In this document: positions 45,701 through 56,703 of the stretch, piece by piece
Layout: the number at the start of each line of letters is the position of its first letter
How positions within the stretch are numbered: the first letter of the stretch is position 1
Assembly: GCF_003086295.3 (NCBI RefSeq)
Contig: NC_092052.1
Coordinates: 73,138,910-73,202,909 of the forward strand
Origin: Arachis hypogaea
Lineage: Eukaryota > Streptophyta > Magnoliopsida > Fabales > Fabaceae
DNA length: 64,000 bases
Direction: 5' to 3'
The notes under the pieces: model-generated
What the model was told of the DNA's origin: nothing
The model's database searches: none
The model's input: the letters and a program-made list of their open reading frames with translations, nothing else
Position numbers and translations under genes: made by a program

Positions 45701-46644
45701 CGGTAGCTTTGTGCAGAACGGCGGCACCTCCCCTTTCCCCTACCGCGAGCTCTCTCTCTCGCCTTCTGCTCCAATGATGGCAACGATTTGCAAAGGGAAA
45801 GACGGCGGCGAGGACTTCATGACGGCGACGCAACTGGGCGGCGACCAGGCTCGTCAGCGACGATGACTCCACACGTGACAAAGACAGTAACGGTGGCGCA
45901 ACGGTTTCGCCTCCTTCTCCTTGCGCGGTTCTGTGTCTCGATGGCGGCTCCATGGCAGACCAGTGGCGACAGCGGGCTGGGTGGTGGCACGACTGACAGT
46001 GGCGACGACGCAGGTGACACGACAGTGGTTGTCCGAACAGCTCCTCCTCCCTTGGCACTCTCCCTCTCTCACGGGGCTCCCTCTCTTCCTCCCCCTTTCC
46101 TTCTTTCCCTCTTCCTTTCTTTTCTTCTTTCTTTCTTTTCTTTTTGTCTGAAGCTGAAGTTGATGAGTGTTAGGGTATGGGGAAAGGCTGCAGTGCTGGG
46201 AGAAGAGTGAGGGTGAGTTAGGGTAGAAAAGTAGGATTTGGGGTAGATTAGAAAATTTTAATAAAATAGGGGTAAAAATATAATTTTATTAAATAAATAA
46301 AAAGATAGAATAATAATTATAAACCAAATTAAATATAAAGTATCTATCTTTAAAAAAAATATCTTTTAATTGCCAATCTGTAAATTATTTTCAGTTAAAT
46401 ACTAATTTAATAAAACTTGGAGATAAGTAAATTAATTCTCCTTTATTTATAAAATAAGGTTAAAAATCTATATGTTAAAATTGAGGCATATAAAATACTC
46501 ATTATTTTTCAATTATAAGAACTCTAAATAATAAATGAAAAATTACTCAACTTATATGTAAAAATCTCCAAAAATATTATTTTAAATAAATATAATGGAA
46601 GATAAATATTTTATTAATAACTTTTCAAAATTCAGGGTCTTACA
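42716..46644 (-). repeat. LARD 5' LTR (3929 bp, complete)
   Basis: On the plus strand it begins TGTAATACCCTAAC and ends GGGTCTTACA, giving TGTAA...TTACA inverted ends. It is the only complete LTR of this family in the window. A GC-rich block lies at 45600-46210; its short open frames differ between copies and are not genes. Confidence 0.9.
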
Positions 46645-46720
46645 CCCGACACGCCTCCACCTCCGCTGCTCAGCCCGACGTGACTCTCCCTTCGGCGCTC
46701 AGTCCAACGCGCCTCCCACC
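46645..46720 (+). repeat. Right part of the split 28-29-bp tandem repeat
   Basis: Units of 29 bp at 46645-46673 and 46674-46702 and a partial unit at 46703 share CCCGACG, CTCCCCTTCGGCGCTCAG-like sequence with each other and with 13012-13055. Confidence 0.6.
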
Positions 46721-47820
46721 CACCCGTCCATCCACTACTATCACTGTTTTTGCTTCACTCTTCTCTGACGGCGTTGCTGCAGTGTCGCGCCATTCTCTCA
46801 TAGAGTTGTTGCTGCGTCGTGCCGATTTGTCATTCTGAGGCGCCGTAATTCTCGATAAAATTCGCTAGAGAGTGAACCATCGATGGAGCCATGAATTCGT
46901 TGTGGAAGTAACGAAGAAGAAGAATCTAGTGCCGGTGGAGCGGTTTCCAAAGGTTTGTTTTAGGGAGCTGGAAGCCAGAAGATGCCACACTCTTTGACCC
47001 AAATTAAGAGCACTCACTGTGTCGATTCAGACACAAAAAAAAAAAGAATAATTTAAGAGATTAATAATACATGAACTATTTTTTTGTCCCTTCTATGGGC
47101 CAAAAATGCAGCTTATTGTTTACGTTGTTAACAATCTCAGTTGTCTACCTAGTGAAATTGATAAATAATCATTAAAATAACTGTCATCTTAAAAATCGGT
47201 CAAATATATAATTATCAATTAATTTTTCTTTATTTCTATTGCGGTTATCTTCTTATTTTACACATAACTTCTACTTATTATTTTTTTTTATTGTACTGAA
47301 TACAAATAGTACTCTCTCCCTATCTTTCTTTTAATTAATCCTCTCACGTCATAGTCTTCTGTAAGTACTTTTTTATTGTATCAATACTTACATTACTTTT
47401 GAATGTAACCGAAATAAATATGAACTTATTTAATTTTTTAGAATTTACATTAATTATTAAAATTATGATGTAATGGATGTACTCCTATATAAAAAAAAGA
47501 CTTGATACATATTTTTTGTGTCTAACAAAAATATGACTCAATAACACCAAAGTTTAATTTAAAAACCATAAACAAGTAATAAAAAACAGATATAAAGTTT
47601 AATTTTTTTGTTATGTGGTACGATAAAAATATAATGTAATAAATCATACTGTTCTCATGCATAATGACATAAAATTTAACATTATTCTTTTCAAGAGGCC
47701 TTTTTTTTAGCTTTTATGTTTATTTTAGTGTTTTATTTTAATTATATTAAACTAAAAGGTACTAATATCATTAACATTAATTTTCAAATTTTATTATAAA
47801 TAAAAAGATATAACTTTATC
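46721..47820. other. Host flank, first C-rich then AT-rich
   Basis: 46721-47030 has ordinary base composition and could be the edge of a gene or leader, but every frame is short. 47060-47820 is AT-rich with nothing recognisable. Confidence 0.4.
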
Positions 47821-48245
47821 ATGTCGGTCCCTTCTAAGTTATTTCTAGTAATCCATTTTTAGTTGGACCTTGCCAGGTCTCTTTTTATGGATTACTTTTT
47901 ATAACCTTGTAGCTTTAGTTGGCTTGGGCTGACTTCTTCATGTAAGTCTCTTCTAAGTTATTTCTAGTAATCCATTTTCAGGGCTGGCCAGGCCTCTTTT
48001 CTATGGCTTACTTTATAACTTTTGGTCGCTTTGATCAGGCTGGTCCGACTTCTTTATGTCGGTCCATCCTAAGTTATTTTTAGCAATCCACTTTTCTAAG
48101 ACCTTGTCAGGCCTCTTTCTATGGATTACTTTTTAATAACTTTTGTGATTTTGATTGATTCATTCGACTTCTTCACGTCGGCTCGGTCCGAGTTATTTTT
48201 AGTAATCCCTTTTTACGGGTTACTTTTTATAACTTTTGGCATTAA
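47821..48245 (-). repeat. Tandem repeat (116-119 bp units) in the Tat 3' UTR
   Basis: Three full units (47821-47939, 47940-48055 and 48056-48174) and a partial fourth share CTAAGTTATTTCTAGTAATCC and GGATTACTTTTTATAAC phrases. Tandem arrays in the 3' UTR of Tat elements are an established source of plant satellites. Confidence 0.88.
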
Positions 48246-48622
48246 TCTGTTTTTATCGCATTTTCATCTTGTCGATTTTGTAGAAATCGGGTGGCGTGCT
48301 TGCCTTGCCAACCTTTGTCGAAATCGGATGATGAATTCGTTTTTCATCGTGATCGGGCAGTGAATTTGGGTTTCACCTTGCCGACCTGTAGCTGGGCGAT
48401 GAATTTTTTGTGTTCAGATTAATGTGTCTTGATAGCGAGATTTTGTAGAGAATCTGAAAAGCTTTATTCAAGTAGAACAATAGACATGTAGGCCCAAGTA
48501 TATATACATGTGGGTACTTACCCTTCTTAGTCAGGTAATTTTACAGATCTAGTCTTTGCGCCTTGTTTAAAAACATTTTCAGGAAAAAGAGTGCGCCTTG
48601 TCCTAAGATCTTTTATTACTTC
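48246..48622 (-). other. Tat 3' UTR, non-repeated part
   Basis: Lies between the natural pol stop (48623) and the tandem repeat. I see no coding frame. Confidence 0.6.
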
Positions 48623-49903
48623 CTAACTGTAATACCTTCTTAGGTTGCAGGCGTGCCATGACCTTGGTAGTTCTCGCCCTTCGAGTTTGGACACTTTGTA
48701 GTAGCCTTTTCCCAGTACCTCTGTGACTCGGTAGGGTCGTTTCCAGTTAGCTGCTAGCTTTCCCTCTCCTGCTCGACTTGTTCTGATATCATTTCGGATT
48801 AGGATGAGGTCGTTGTTGTCAAAGCTTCGCTATACTACCTTCCGATTGTATCTTGAGGCCATTCGACATTTTAATGCCTCCTCCTTGATCTGAGCTCTTT
48901 CTCGGATTTCTGGAAGTAGGTCGAGCTCCTCCCTCTGGAGTTCAGAGTTAGCCTTTTCATTGTAGTAGATCGTTCTGGGGGATTCTTCTTCAATTTCTAA
49001 TGGGATCATTGCCTCCATTCCGTAAGCCAATCGAAAAGGTGATTCCTTTGTGGTGGAATGTGGAGTTGTCCGATATGCCCATAGGACTTGTGGGAGCTCT
49101 TCAGCCCAGGCTCCCTTTGCATCCTGTAATCTCCATTTTAACCCAGCCAATATGACTTTGTTAGCTGCTTCTGCTTGTCCATTAGCTTGTGGGTGTTCTA
49201 CGAATGTGAATTGGTGCTTTATTTTCAAGTTGGCTACCAACTTTCTAAAGCCTGTGTCTGTAAATTGAGTGCCATTGTCTGTGGTAATGGAGTAAGGAAC
49301 CCCAAACCTTGTGGCAATGTTTCTTTATAAGAATTTTTGACTTCTTTGGGCAGTGGCATTGGCTAGGGGCTCTGCTTCAATCCATTTTGTAAAATAATCT
49401 ACCCCTATGATGAGGAACTTGACCTGTCCCGATCCTTGAGGGAAGGGCCCGAGGAGGTCGAGTCCACACTTTGCAAATGGCCAAGGTGATGTTATGCTGA
49501 TGAGCTCCTCTGGTGGGGCGACGTGGAAGTTAGCATGTTTTTGACATGGTGGACATGTCTTGACGAACTCGGTGGCTTCTTTTTGCAAAGTTGACCAAAA
49601 GAATCCGACTCGGAGTACTTTCTTGGCAAGAGCTCGAGCTCCGAGATGATTGCCACATGTGCCACTGTGTATCTCTTCCAAGACCTCTTTTGTGTTAGAG
49701 ATTGGTACACATTTTAGTAGGGGCGTCGAAATCCTTCTCTTGTATAGGATGTTGTTTATGATGGTGTAATATTGTGCCTCCTGCTTTAACCTCTTTGCCT
49801 CCTTTTTATCTGTAGGGAGTATCTCTGATTTAAGGTAGCTGATTATGAGAGTCATCCATCCTTGATCTTGTCCTGATATGGCTAGGACTTTTTCTTCTTC
49901 CAA
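48623..49903 (-). pseudogene. Tat copy 1 integrase
   Basis: The zinc-finger region (HSGTCGNHLGARALAKKV and TCPPCQKHA) and the core start (KCGLDLLGPFPQG) are in the segment 49903-49325. A TAA near 49325 interrupts it where copy 2 reads Tyr. The same frame continues with the core motif TTDNGTQF and EHPQANGQAEAANK, then VLWAYRTTPHSTTKESPFRLAYG. Another TAG near 48830 precedes the natural end at 48623 (about NLRRYYS). The third catalytic Glu is kept here, while copy 2 has NELAEAAN at that place. Confidence 0.88.
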
Positions 49904-50620
49904 GATTGACGGGTTCTACAGTTTTTCCTGGATGAGGCTTCTATTATTGTTCCCTGGTTTGGTGCTGGCTAATTTTGAGAGTGCGTCAGCTTGGGCATTT
50001 TGTTCCCGAGGTATATGTCGGATCTCATATTCCTTGAATTGTCCGAGTTGTTCTCTGGTTTTGTCCAGGTACTTTTTCATGGCAGGATCTTTAGCTTGGT
50101 AGGTCCCTGCTATTTGTGAGGTGACGACCTGTGAGTCACTGAAGATGACAAGTTTTTATGCTCCCACTTCTTTAGCCAGCTTCAAACTAGCCAATAACGC
50201 CTCGTACTCAGCCTGGTTATTAGAAGCAGAGAACTCGAATTTCAGGGGGAGTTTGATTTGGGTTCCCTGATTGCTTTCTATTATCACACCTGCTCTACTC
50301 CCAGTTTTATTTGAAGAGCCGTCCACGTAAATATTCTAATTTGTAAGGATTTCTGGGGTGTCAGTCCACTCTGCGATGAAATCGGCCAGATATTGGGATT
50401 TGATGGCTGTCCGAACTTCATATTGGAGGTCGAATTCAGACAACTCGACTGCCCATTGTAGGATTCTTCCTGCTAAATCTGTTTTCTGTAGAATGCTTCT
50501 TATGGGTTGGTTGGCCCGAACCTTGATAGTGTGAGCTTGAAAGTATGGGCGAAGTCGTCGAGAAGTTAGTATGAGAGCGTAGGCGAACTTCTCTATCTTT
50601 TGATAGTTCAGCTCGGATCC
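49904..50620 (-). pseudogene. Tat copy 1 RNase H regions
   Basis: This segment joins RT to integrase and aligns with 57596-58160 of copy 2. It carries TAG at 50336-50338 (Trp in copy 2) and TAA near 50157 (Gln in copy 2), so no long frame survives. It includes the additional, archaeal-type RNase H characteristic of Tat. Confidence 0.8.
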
Positions 50621-51651
50621 TTATAGTGCTTTGCTGATGAAGTATACAGGTTGTTGTCCAGTTTCATCCCTCCTGACTAGTGCTGAAGCTCCTGCCCGAC
50701 TTCCTACTGCAAGGTATAGTATGAGTGCTTCTCTTTCCCGTGGTCGGGTGAGAATGGGTGGTTGTCCTAGGAATTTTTTAAACTCCTGGAAGGCTTGTTC
50801 GCACTCAGGTGTCCATTCGAACTTCTTTCCCTTCCTTAGTGTGGCGTAGAAGGGGAGAGATCTTATGGCTGATTCGGCTAGAAATCTGGACAAGGCTGCC
50901 AGTCGCCCATTGAGTTGTTGCACCTCTTTGACACAGTTCGGGCTTTTCATGTTAAGTATGGCCTGGCACTTGTCCGGGTTTGCTTCTATTCCTCTTTGTG
51001 TGAGAATGAAACCCAGGAATTTGCCATCTTCTACTGCGAAGGTGCATTTTGCAAGGTTAAGTCGCATGCCATACTTTCTTATGATATTGAACACTTGGGC
51101 AAGGTCGAACAGTAATGACTCCTCGCATTGTGTTTTTACTAACATGTCGCCAAATATATCTCCATAAGTTTCCCTATATGGTTTACGAAGACCTTATTCA
51201 TTAATATTTGATTCGTGACTCCTGCGTTTTTGAGTACGAATGGCATGACGATGTAGCAGTAGTTTACTTTTGGGGTTAAGAATGAGGTTTTTTCTTGATC
51301 AGGTGGATACATCGGGATTTGATTGTATCCCGAATAAGCGTCCATAAACGAGAGGTATTTGTATTCGAAGGAGGCATCCACTAGGGCGTCGATACTTGGG
51401 AGTGGGTAGGGATCTTCTGGGCAAGCTTTGTTGAGATCGGTGTAGTCGGTGCACATCCACCACTTCCCATTTGATTTCTTTACCAGGACGAAGTTGGCTA
51501 GCCATTGTGGGTACTTGACTTCTCTTATGAATCCTGCCTCTAGTAGAGCTTGTACCTGTTCTTCCATAGTTTGGGATCTTTCCGGTCTGAGCTTTCTACG
51601 CCTCTGCTGTACTGGCCGAGATCCTAGATATACTGCCAGTTTGTGGCACAT
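50621..51651 (-). pseudogene. Tat copy 1 reverse transcriptase, YVDD lost
   Basis: Two overlapping frames (51651-51139 and 51145-50621) cover the RT, with WWMCTDYTDLNKACPEDPYPLP and FMDAYSGYNQIPM. A 1-bp deletion close to 51150 shifts the frame exactly in the catalytic YVDD box, which copy 2 retains. MPFVLKNAGVTNQ also differs from the usual MPFGLKNAG(V/A)TYQ. Confidence 0.9.
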
Positions 51652-51771
51652 TAGTTTGGGGTTTATGCCTCAGCATGTCTGCGACCTTCCATGCGAAGAG
51701 GTTGATGTTATCTTTTAAGAACTGTATCAGGGACTCTTTTACATCTCTTTTTAGTATTGCGTCAATATTGG
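51652..51771 (-). other. Tat copy 1 protease-RT linker, frame lost
   Basis: This short segment aligns with the linker of copy 2 (MTNIGAILKRDVKESL, WKAADMPGINP region) but has lost the common frame through a small deletion near 51805 and an insertion near 51670. Confidence 0.7.
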
Positions 51772-52446
51772 TCATTTTATCTGGGACATCTCCGATCTGG
51801 ACTTTTCTATCTCGCCTTCAGGTTGTGGACGAAGTTCTTCCCGACTTCGAATTCCCCTGAGTTCGATGGTGTGGATTTCTTCTCCTTTTCCTATGAGGTT
51901 CAGACTTTCGTTGTAATAGCGGTGCGCTGTTTTCTCGTCTCCTTTTATAGTAGCGATCCCTTCTGTAGTTGGGAAATTCATGCATAGATGTGGAGTTGAG
52001 ACTACTGCGGCGAGCTGATTTAACGTTGTCCGACTTATTAGGGCATTGTAAGCTGAACTCACGTCGACCACGATGTAGTCTATGTTGAGTGTCCTTGACC
52101 GGGTAAGTTGTTGGATTGGAGTGTCTCCTAGTCCAAATAAGTTGTTCGGGTATGCTCTAAGCTCTTTTTCCTCTAGGCCGAGTTTGTCAAAGGCGGTTTT
52201 AAACAATATATCAGCCGAGCTTCTTTGGTCCACCAATGTGTGATGGAGGTTAGCGTTGGCCAATATGATAGTGATGACCATGGGATCATCATGTCCCGAG
52301 AAGATGCCAGCCGCGTCCTCTTTAGTGAAAGTAATAGTAGGGAGGCCGGGTGCTTCTTCTTCTCCCTCGATGTGATATACTTCTTTAAGGTGTCTTTTGC
52401 GAGATGATTTGGAGATTCCTCCTCCCGCAAATCCTCCATGTATCAT
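51772..52446 (-). pseudogene. Tat copy 1 protease
   Basis: The aspartic protease signature reads LVDQRSSADILF where D-x-G-S is expected, so the catalytic Gly is Arg; copy 2 has the same change. An in-frame 36-bp deletion relative to copy 2 removes most of the segment after GDTPIQ. A nonsense change at about 52477 separates it from gag. Confidence 0.88.
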
Positions 52447-52479
52447 GTGGACATGTCTCTCTGGGGTATGAAGTGGCCG

Positions 52480-53728
52480 TTATGTTCGTCCGACTTCTTC
52501 GTCTCTTCTTCTTTTTCTAGGCTCATCTGTTTTGCTGGCTAAGTACCGATCTAGTCTCCCCTCTCTTACCAATTTTTCTATGAGATTCTTCAAGTCGAAG
52601 CACCCATTGGTGGGATGTCCATAGATTCGATGGTATTCATAATATTCTGTCCAATTTTCACCTCCTTTTTTGCTTTTAATTCCTCGAGGTGGTGGAATCT
52701 TTTCAGTGTGGCATACTTCTCGGTAAACTTCCCCAAGAGATACCAGAAGGGGGGTGTAATTGTGGTATTTCTTAATCTTCTCTTCGTGTTGGTCTTCTTT
52801 TTTCTTGGACTCTTTTTTCTTATCTCGGGAGGAGTAGGAGAATCCAGATTTTGATGTCTCTCCTAATCGAGAGTTTTCCTCCATGTTGATGTACTTCTCT
52901 TGTCGTTCTTGCACTTCATTTAGAGATGTGGGATGTTTATTTGATATGGAGTGACTAAAAGGTCCCTCTCGTAGGCCATTGATGAGGCCCATAATGGCTG
53001 CTTCTGTTGGCAGACTTTGTATGTCCAAACATTCTTTGTTGAATTTTTCCAGATAGTTATGAAGACTTTTCTGATCTCCTTGCTTGATCCCCAATAAGCT
53101 TGGGGCGTGCTTGGTTTTGTCCTTCTGGACGGAGAATCTGGCAAGAAATTTCTTGGGTAGGTCATTGAAACTTGTGATGGATCTCGGGGGCAGACTGTCG
53201 AACCACTTAATTGCTGTTTTTGTTAGGGTTGTTTGGAAGGCTTTGCATCGAATAGCGTCTGATGCGTTGGTGAGGTACATTCTGCTTTTAAAATTACTGA
53301 TATGATGGCTTGGATCTGATGTGCCGTCGTATGGGGTCATGTCGGGGGCTTTGAAGTCCTTTGGGACTTTGGATTTCATGATCTCTTTAGTGAACGGGTC
53401 TTGATCTTTGCGGGGATTATCTTCATGACTGGATTGTGTAGTCTTGGTTTTTTAGGTCGACTTCGAGTTTTAGGAGTTTATCCTCCAACTCTCGGCGTCG
53501 CTTAGTTTCTCTCTGGAGGTTTCTTTCAGCTTCCCGTTGATGTTCGGCCTCTTTTTCGAGCTGTTTGAGGTGATCTTGTTGAGCTTGTAGGGCCTTCATG
53601 ATTTTTGTGTTTGGCAAATTTTTGTCTTTGTTTGGTTAAGGCATATCCTTTGGTGTGTTGCCCGCGTTCTTTTGCGGGGTTCTCTCCTCCAATCCGGAGT
53701 CATGGTCGTTGTCAAGGTTGTCCGCCAT
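52480..53728 (-). pseudogene. Tat copy 1 gag
   Basis: It starts at ATG 53728, in the context CACCATGG, only 21 nt from the primer site. A TAA at 53636-53638 and an extra T near 53445 break the N-terminal coiled-coil part; the main part is open from 53379. Capsid-like motifs are IKWFDSLPPRSITSFNDLPKKFLARF and GDQKSLHNYLEKFNKE. A single CCHC-like knuckle has degenerated: the first Cys is replaced (YYEYHRIYGHPTNGCFDL, where copy 2 has YCEYRR). Confidence 0.88.
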
Positions 53729-53749
53729 GGTGATGGGATGACTTCCAGG

Positions 53750-53767
53750 TCCCCAGCAACGGCGCCA
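53750..53767 (-). other. Tat copy 1 primer-binding site, tRNA-Asp type
   Basis: The minus strand reads TGGCGCCGTTGCTGGGGA, one base from the LTR. Confidence 0.9.
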
Positions 53768-53768
53768 A

Positions 53769-54259
53769 TGTTCCGAGGGTTACCTGAAACTGTAGGTCGA
53801 TCTCGGACGAGATCTCTTTTACTGGTCGGAGCTGTTGTGTTCGACTTGTTGGGCTTAGTGGTGGTGCTGATCCTTCGTCACCGGAGGGTGGTGGTACTTG
53901 CAAGAGACTCCGATGCTTAAGTTAGCATGGGCTTTAAGCAGGTATTTTAGTAGAATCAGAGTATGAGTTATACCTGGGTGCTCCAGTGTATTTATAATGT
54001 TGTAGAATGATCTTTCCTGGAGATAAGATAGTTATCTTATCTTATCTTTGAGTGGGGTTATCTTTATCTTTAAGGGAACCGCCCTTATCTCTCTAGGCTT
54101 GAGCTGCCTTTGGACTTGGGTTGTGTTCCTCTGTTTGAGCCCTTTTCTGGACTTTCCTGGTGATTTGGCTGAACTCTTTGAGAAAAGATCGGGTAGTTCT
54201 GTCTTGAAGAGGTCGGTCAACTCAGCCCGGGTCAAATAGCACGACCTAGGGTATGAACA
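53769..54259 (-). repeat. Tat copy 1 5' LTR (491 bp)
   Basis: Its ends are TGTTC and GAACA (5-bp inverted repeat). A minus-strand TATAAATA box lies at 53989-53996. It has the same length as the LTR of copy 2. Confidence 0.9.
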
Positions 54260-55449
54260 TGAACAAATTAAATGTTTTTTATTTTCTACCATGAAAACTA
54301 ACCACTCCTATAAAAGAATTGCGAACGCATATGATGTACATGTGAATGTAATTATTTTTTACTAATATATATAAAGTTGATGATATGATATTAATTAAGA
54401 GCGGATATGCATTATGAGAAGTACTAACACACAAAAGTTTGGCTCCATCTATCATCATCACCACTAAATAAATTTTTGTGTTTTTTCTCTGTACATATAC
54501 ACATGTTATTTATTTTTATATTACAAATAATCTTTTTATATTAAATATACACATGATATATATTTGTCATTTGGCATCTTTGGATTGTCTTAGTCCAATG
54601 ATGATTAATCAGTAAAGAATTACTATTTTGGTGCCAAGCATTATAGGTGCATCATAATAAAAAATATTCCTTAGCATGGCTAAAACTCTTTCACCAATGT
54701 CAGTATTATAGTATAATAGGAAAATTTTTCACAAACACTTGCATAGTAAATTATAGAAATCTAAGATAACCAAAAAAAATTAATAAAGATAGGAAGCAAG
54801 AAAAAACAAATGAATGAAATCATGATATAGCCTACATTCTACAACTAACTGAATATTGGACACTTTCGTGAGAAGTGAATGTTAAGCAAATAAAAGATAA
54901 ATAGATTAACCACAGAAAATAACAAAGATATTTCCATTCAACATGCAACCCATGAGAAATCCAAGCCTTGAAATCAAAGAAAAGATGATCCATGCATAAA
55001 AATGGGTGCATTTGAGTTCTGTATGATATTAATAGGCAGTGTTATTATGAAACCATAGAATGGGAATTTAAGGAAAAAGAAAACCTCTAGATTGACAAGC
55101 ATTATAGAATAGGAATTTAAGAAAAAAGAAAACCATAGATTGACAATCATTTACTTTCATCTAATTACTTTCCATACAGAAGAACAACAAACAGAAGACT
55201 TAAATAACATGGTTAACCAGTTAATGGAACTATTTGTGTCTAACCCCACAATTTAAGACATAAAGCTCATCCATGAAACTTTACCCCTACTTTTAAGTTT
55301 TAACAGCTAACTCTTCACCCTTGTGTTTTTCTCTTGTTTTCAATCCTAGACATTAAGAATTATAACAAGTAAAGGAGAGAAAACATTTCCTTCAAAGAAA
55401 CTAAAAATAAGTGATAAAATAAGATTTAAGCAACAACCTTAGCATATTC

Positions 55450-55682
55450 CTAACCAGTAGCTTGCAGCAACTCCCTTTTTGCTCGCTCCTTAATCCTCTT
55501 CTCAAGTTCTAACCTAATCCAAAGATGCAAAATGACTTGAAATACACTTGAGAATTCCGATTTTAAAAGGCCATTGCCATTAGCAATAAGAAAGTACCAT
55601 ACATACCAATCATCATTGCACAAATAAAGCTACCAATCATTCTGAAATGCACTCCTCATTCGCTATCTTTGGGAACAACAAC
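55450..55682 (-). other. Two exon-like blocks, possible captured mini-gene
   Basis: On the minus strand, exon-like 55682-55607 (acceptor AAACAG, donor ATTG/GTATGT) and 55508-55450 (acceptor GGTTAG, stop TAG) join in phase. They encode about 30 residues: MIGSFICAMMI, hydrophobic, then a charged helix ELEKRIKERAKRELLQATG. A GC-rich upstream exon would end at 55896 with a GTAAGT donor. Both duplicated units keep the ATG, splice sites and stop. I do not recognise the product; it may be a host-gene fragment carried by the transposon. Confidence 0.3.
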
Positions 55683-56332
55683 CTGTTTAGGATTCAAAAA
55701 TAGAAATAGAAATGAACATCATCATTTTTGGCCTGTCTAAGTTGCAACCAACAATTTAATCTTATAATTTTATTAAATTTTTAATTAGAACAAAACAACA
55801 TATTATGATATATATAAAACAGGAAAAAGTAATACACATTTCACATGAACTCTGTTTTATTAGAGTTCAAAATCACACAAAAAAAAAGGACTTACCAGGA
55901 ACGGCGGCGAAGATAGAAACGAAGCACAGCAAAGAGGCGACAAAGGAGTGGCAGAGTGGCGACGAATTGGTGACCGGTGAAGGCATGGCAACTTCGTGCA
56001 ACCGGTTCTGCATAACTAGCAACTGGCAACTGGTTCTGGATCTGCGTCTGAAAAGATGGAGTGGCAACGGCGACGGTGACGGACACTGATACGGTTGAAG
56101 CAAGACGACGAGGGTTTTGCACAACGAATAGGCAAGGGAGCAAGAATGAAAGAGGGCTTGGCTAGGGTTATCTTTTTCCACTATTTTTTCCTAAGTTAAG
56201 ACCTAGCTAATACGAGGGAATGGGGATTTTAGAAGGGAAGGGAGATTTTGGGAAGAGAGGGGGTAAACGACGACGTTTTTGGTTTTTTTTGGGGGGGGGG
56301 TGTGTTGGGGGGTTAAACAAAATAATTTCAAA

Positions 56333-56703
56333 AACCATATTCTATGGTCACTCCAAAAAATCGTGATCATAGACCATTTAAGGTCACTCTTTAAAATCGT
56401 GATCATAAACTCCTTTAGGTTACCCTAAAAAATCGTGACCATAGATCCCTTTAGGTCACCCTTTCGTAAAACCGTGACCATAGACTTTTTTTGGTCATCC
56501 CTCAAAACCATGACCATAGACATCTTTTGGTCATGATGAAAAATCGTGACCATAGACTATTTTAGGTCACCCCCAAAATCGTGACCGTAAACCCTTTTAG
56601 GTAACCCCAAAAAACTATGACCATAGACTCCTTTAGGTCACCTTTTTTTAAAAAACCGTTACCATAGACCCTTTTTGGTCCAAAAATTTGTAACCATAGA
56701 TGT
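56333..56703. repeat. Array of GGTCAC...GTGACCATAG repeats
   Basis: About nine units of 35-45 bp follow the pattern TTTAGGTCACCC, an A-rich spacer, then ATCGTGACCATAGAC. Each unit contains an inverted GGTCA/TGACC pair. The array begins again at about 63900 in unit 2. Confidence 0.85.

Larger units (their letters stand above)
35811..46644 (-). mobile_element. LARD-type non-autonomous retrotransposon with 3.9-kb LTRs (Tekay/Del-like)
   Basis: Two LTRs of the same family in the same orientation enclose a 3.1-kb interior. On the minus strand the 5' LTR is 42716-46644, an initiator-Met-type primer site lies at 42701-42712, and a polypurine tract stands directly before the 3' LTR that starts at 39610. 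No gag or pol is present. LTR sequence, primer type and the TTTTCGAGGACGAAAA block before the polypurine tract fit the Tekay/Del chromovirus group, so this looks like a large retrotransposon derivative mobilised by such a relative. The two LTRs differ visibly, so the insertion is old or recombinant. Confidence 0.82.
47821..54259 (-). mobile_element. Tat-lineage Ty3 retrotransposon, copy 1 (3' LTR missing)
   Basis: On the minus strand the order is 5' LTR (53769-54259), tRNA-Asp-type primer site, gag, protease, RT, RNase H regions, integrase, and a tandem repeat in the 3' UTR. No 3' LTR is found, so the element is truncated near 47820. A second RNase H domain of archaeal type and the gag/integrase motifs place it in the Tat lineage. 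All genes carry stops or frameshifts. Confidence 0.85.
49156..56703. repeat. Tandem duplication, unit 1 (about 7.55 kb)
   Basis: This segment matches 56704 to the window end almost base for base, across three different things: the Tat interior, its 5' LTR and the flanking CACTA-like DNA. Identity that continues through element boundaries shows a segmental duplication and not two independent insertions. The unit begins inside integrase at CTTTGTTAGCTGCTTCTGC. Confidence 0.9.
54260..56703 (-). mobile_element. Probable non-autonomous CACTA-like DNA transposon, unit 1, ends not seen
   Basis: The block next to the Tat LTR is AT-rich (54260-55880), then GC-rich (55896-56180), then has a G-rich tract (56270-56320) and an array of short GGTCAC/GTGACC repeats to 56703. 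Subterminal arrays of short direct and inverted repeats are a hallmark of CACTA elements. No CACTA terminus or transposase is visible, because the right end is cut by the duplication junction and the left by the Tat LTR, so the class is an inference. Confidence 0.45.

Noticed and set aside
48121..48363. 80-residue open frame in the Tat 3' region
   Set aside because: It lies in the tandem-repeat region on the opposite strand and is a chance frame.
50865..51167. Plus-strand open frames opposite Tat RT and gag
   Set aside because: They are shadows of the minus-strand polyprotein and decay with it.
55873..56181. 102-residue minus-strand frame in the CACTA-like block
   Set aside because: The two units change it differently (its C-terminal end and composition shift), it is Ser/Leu-rich low complexity and ends in a splice-donor-like site; at best it is a transcribed leader.
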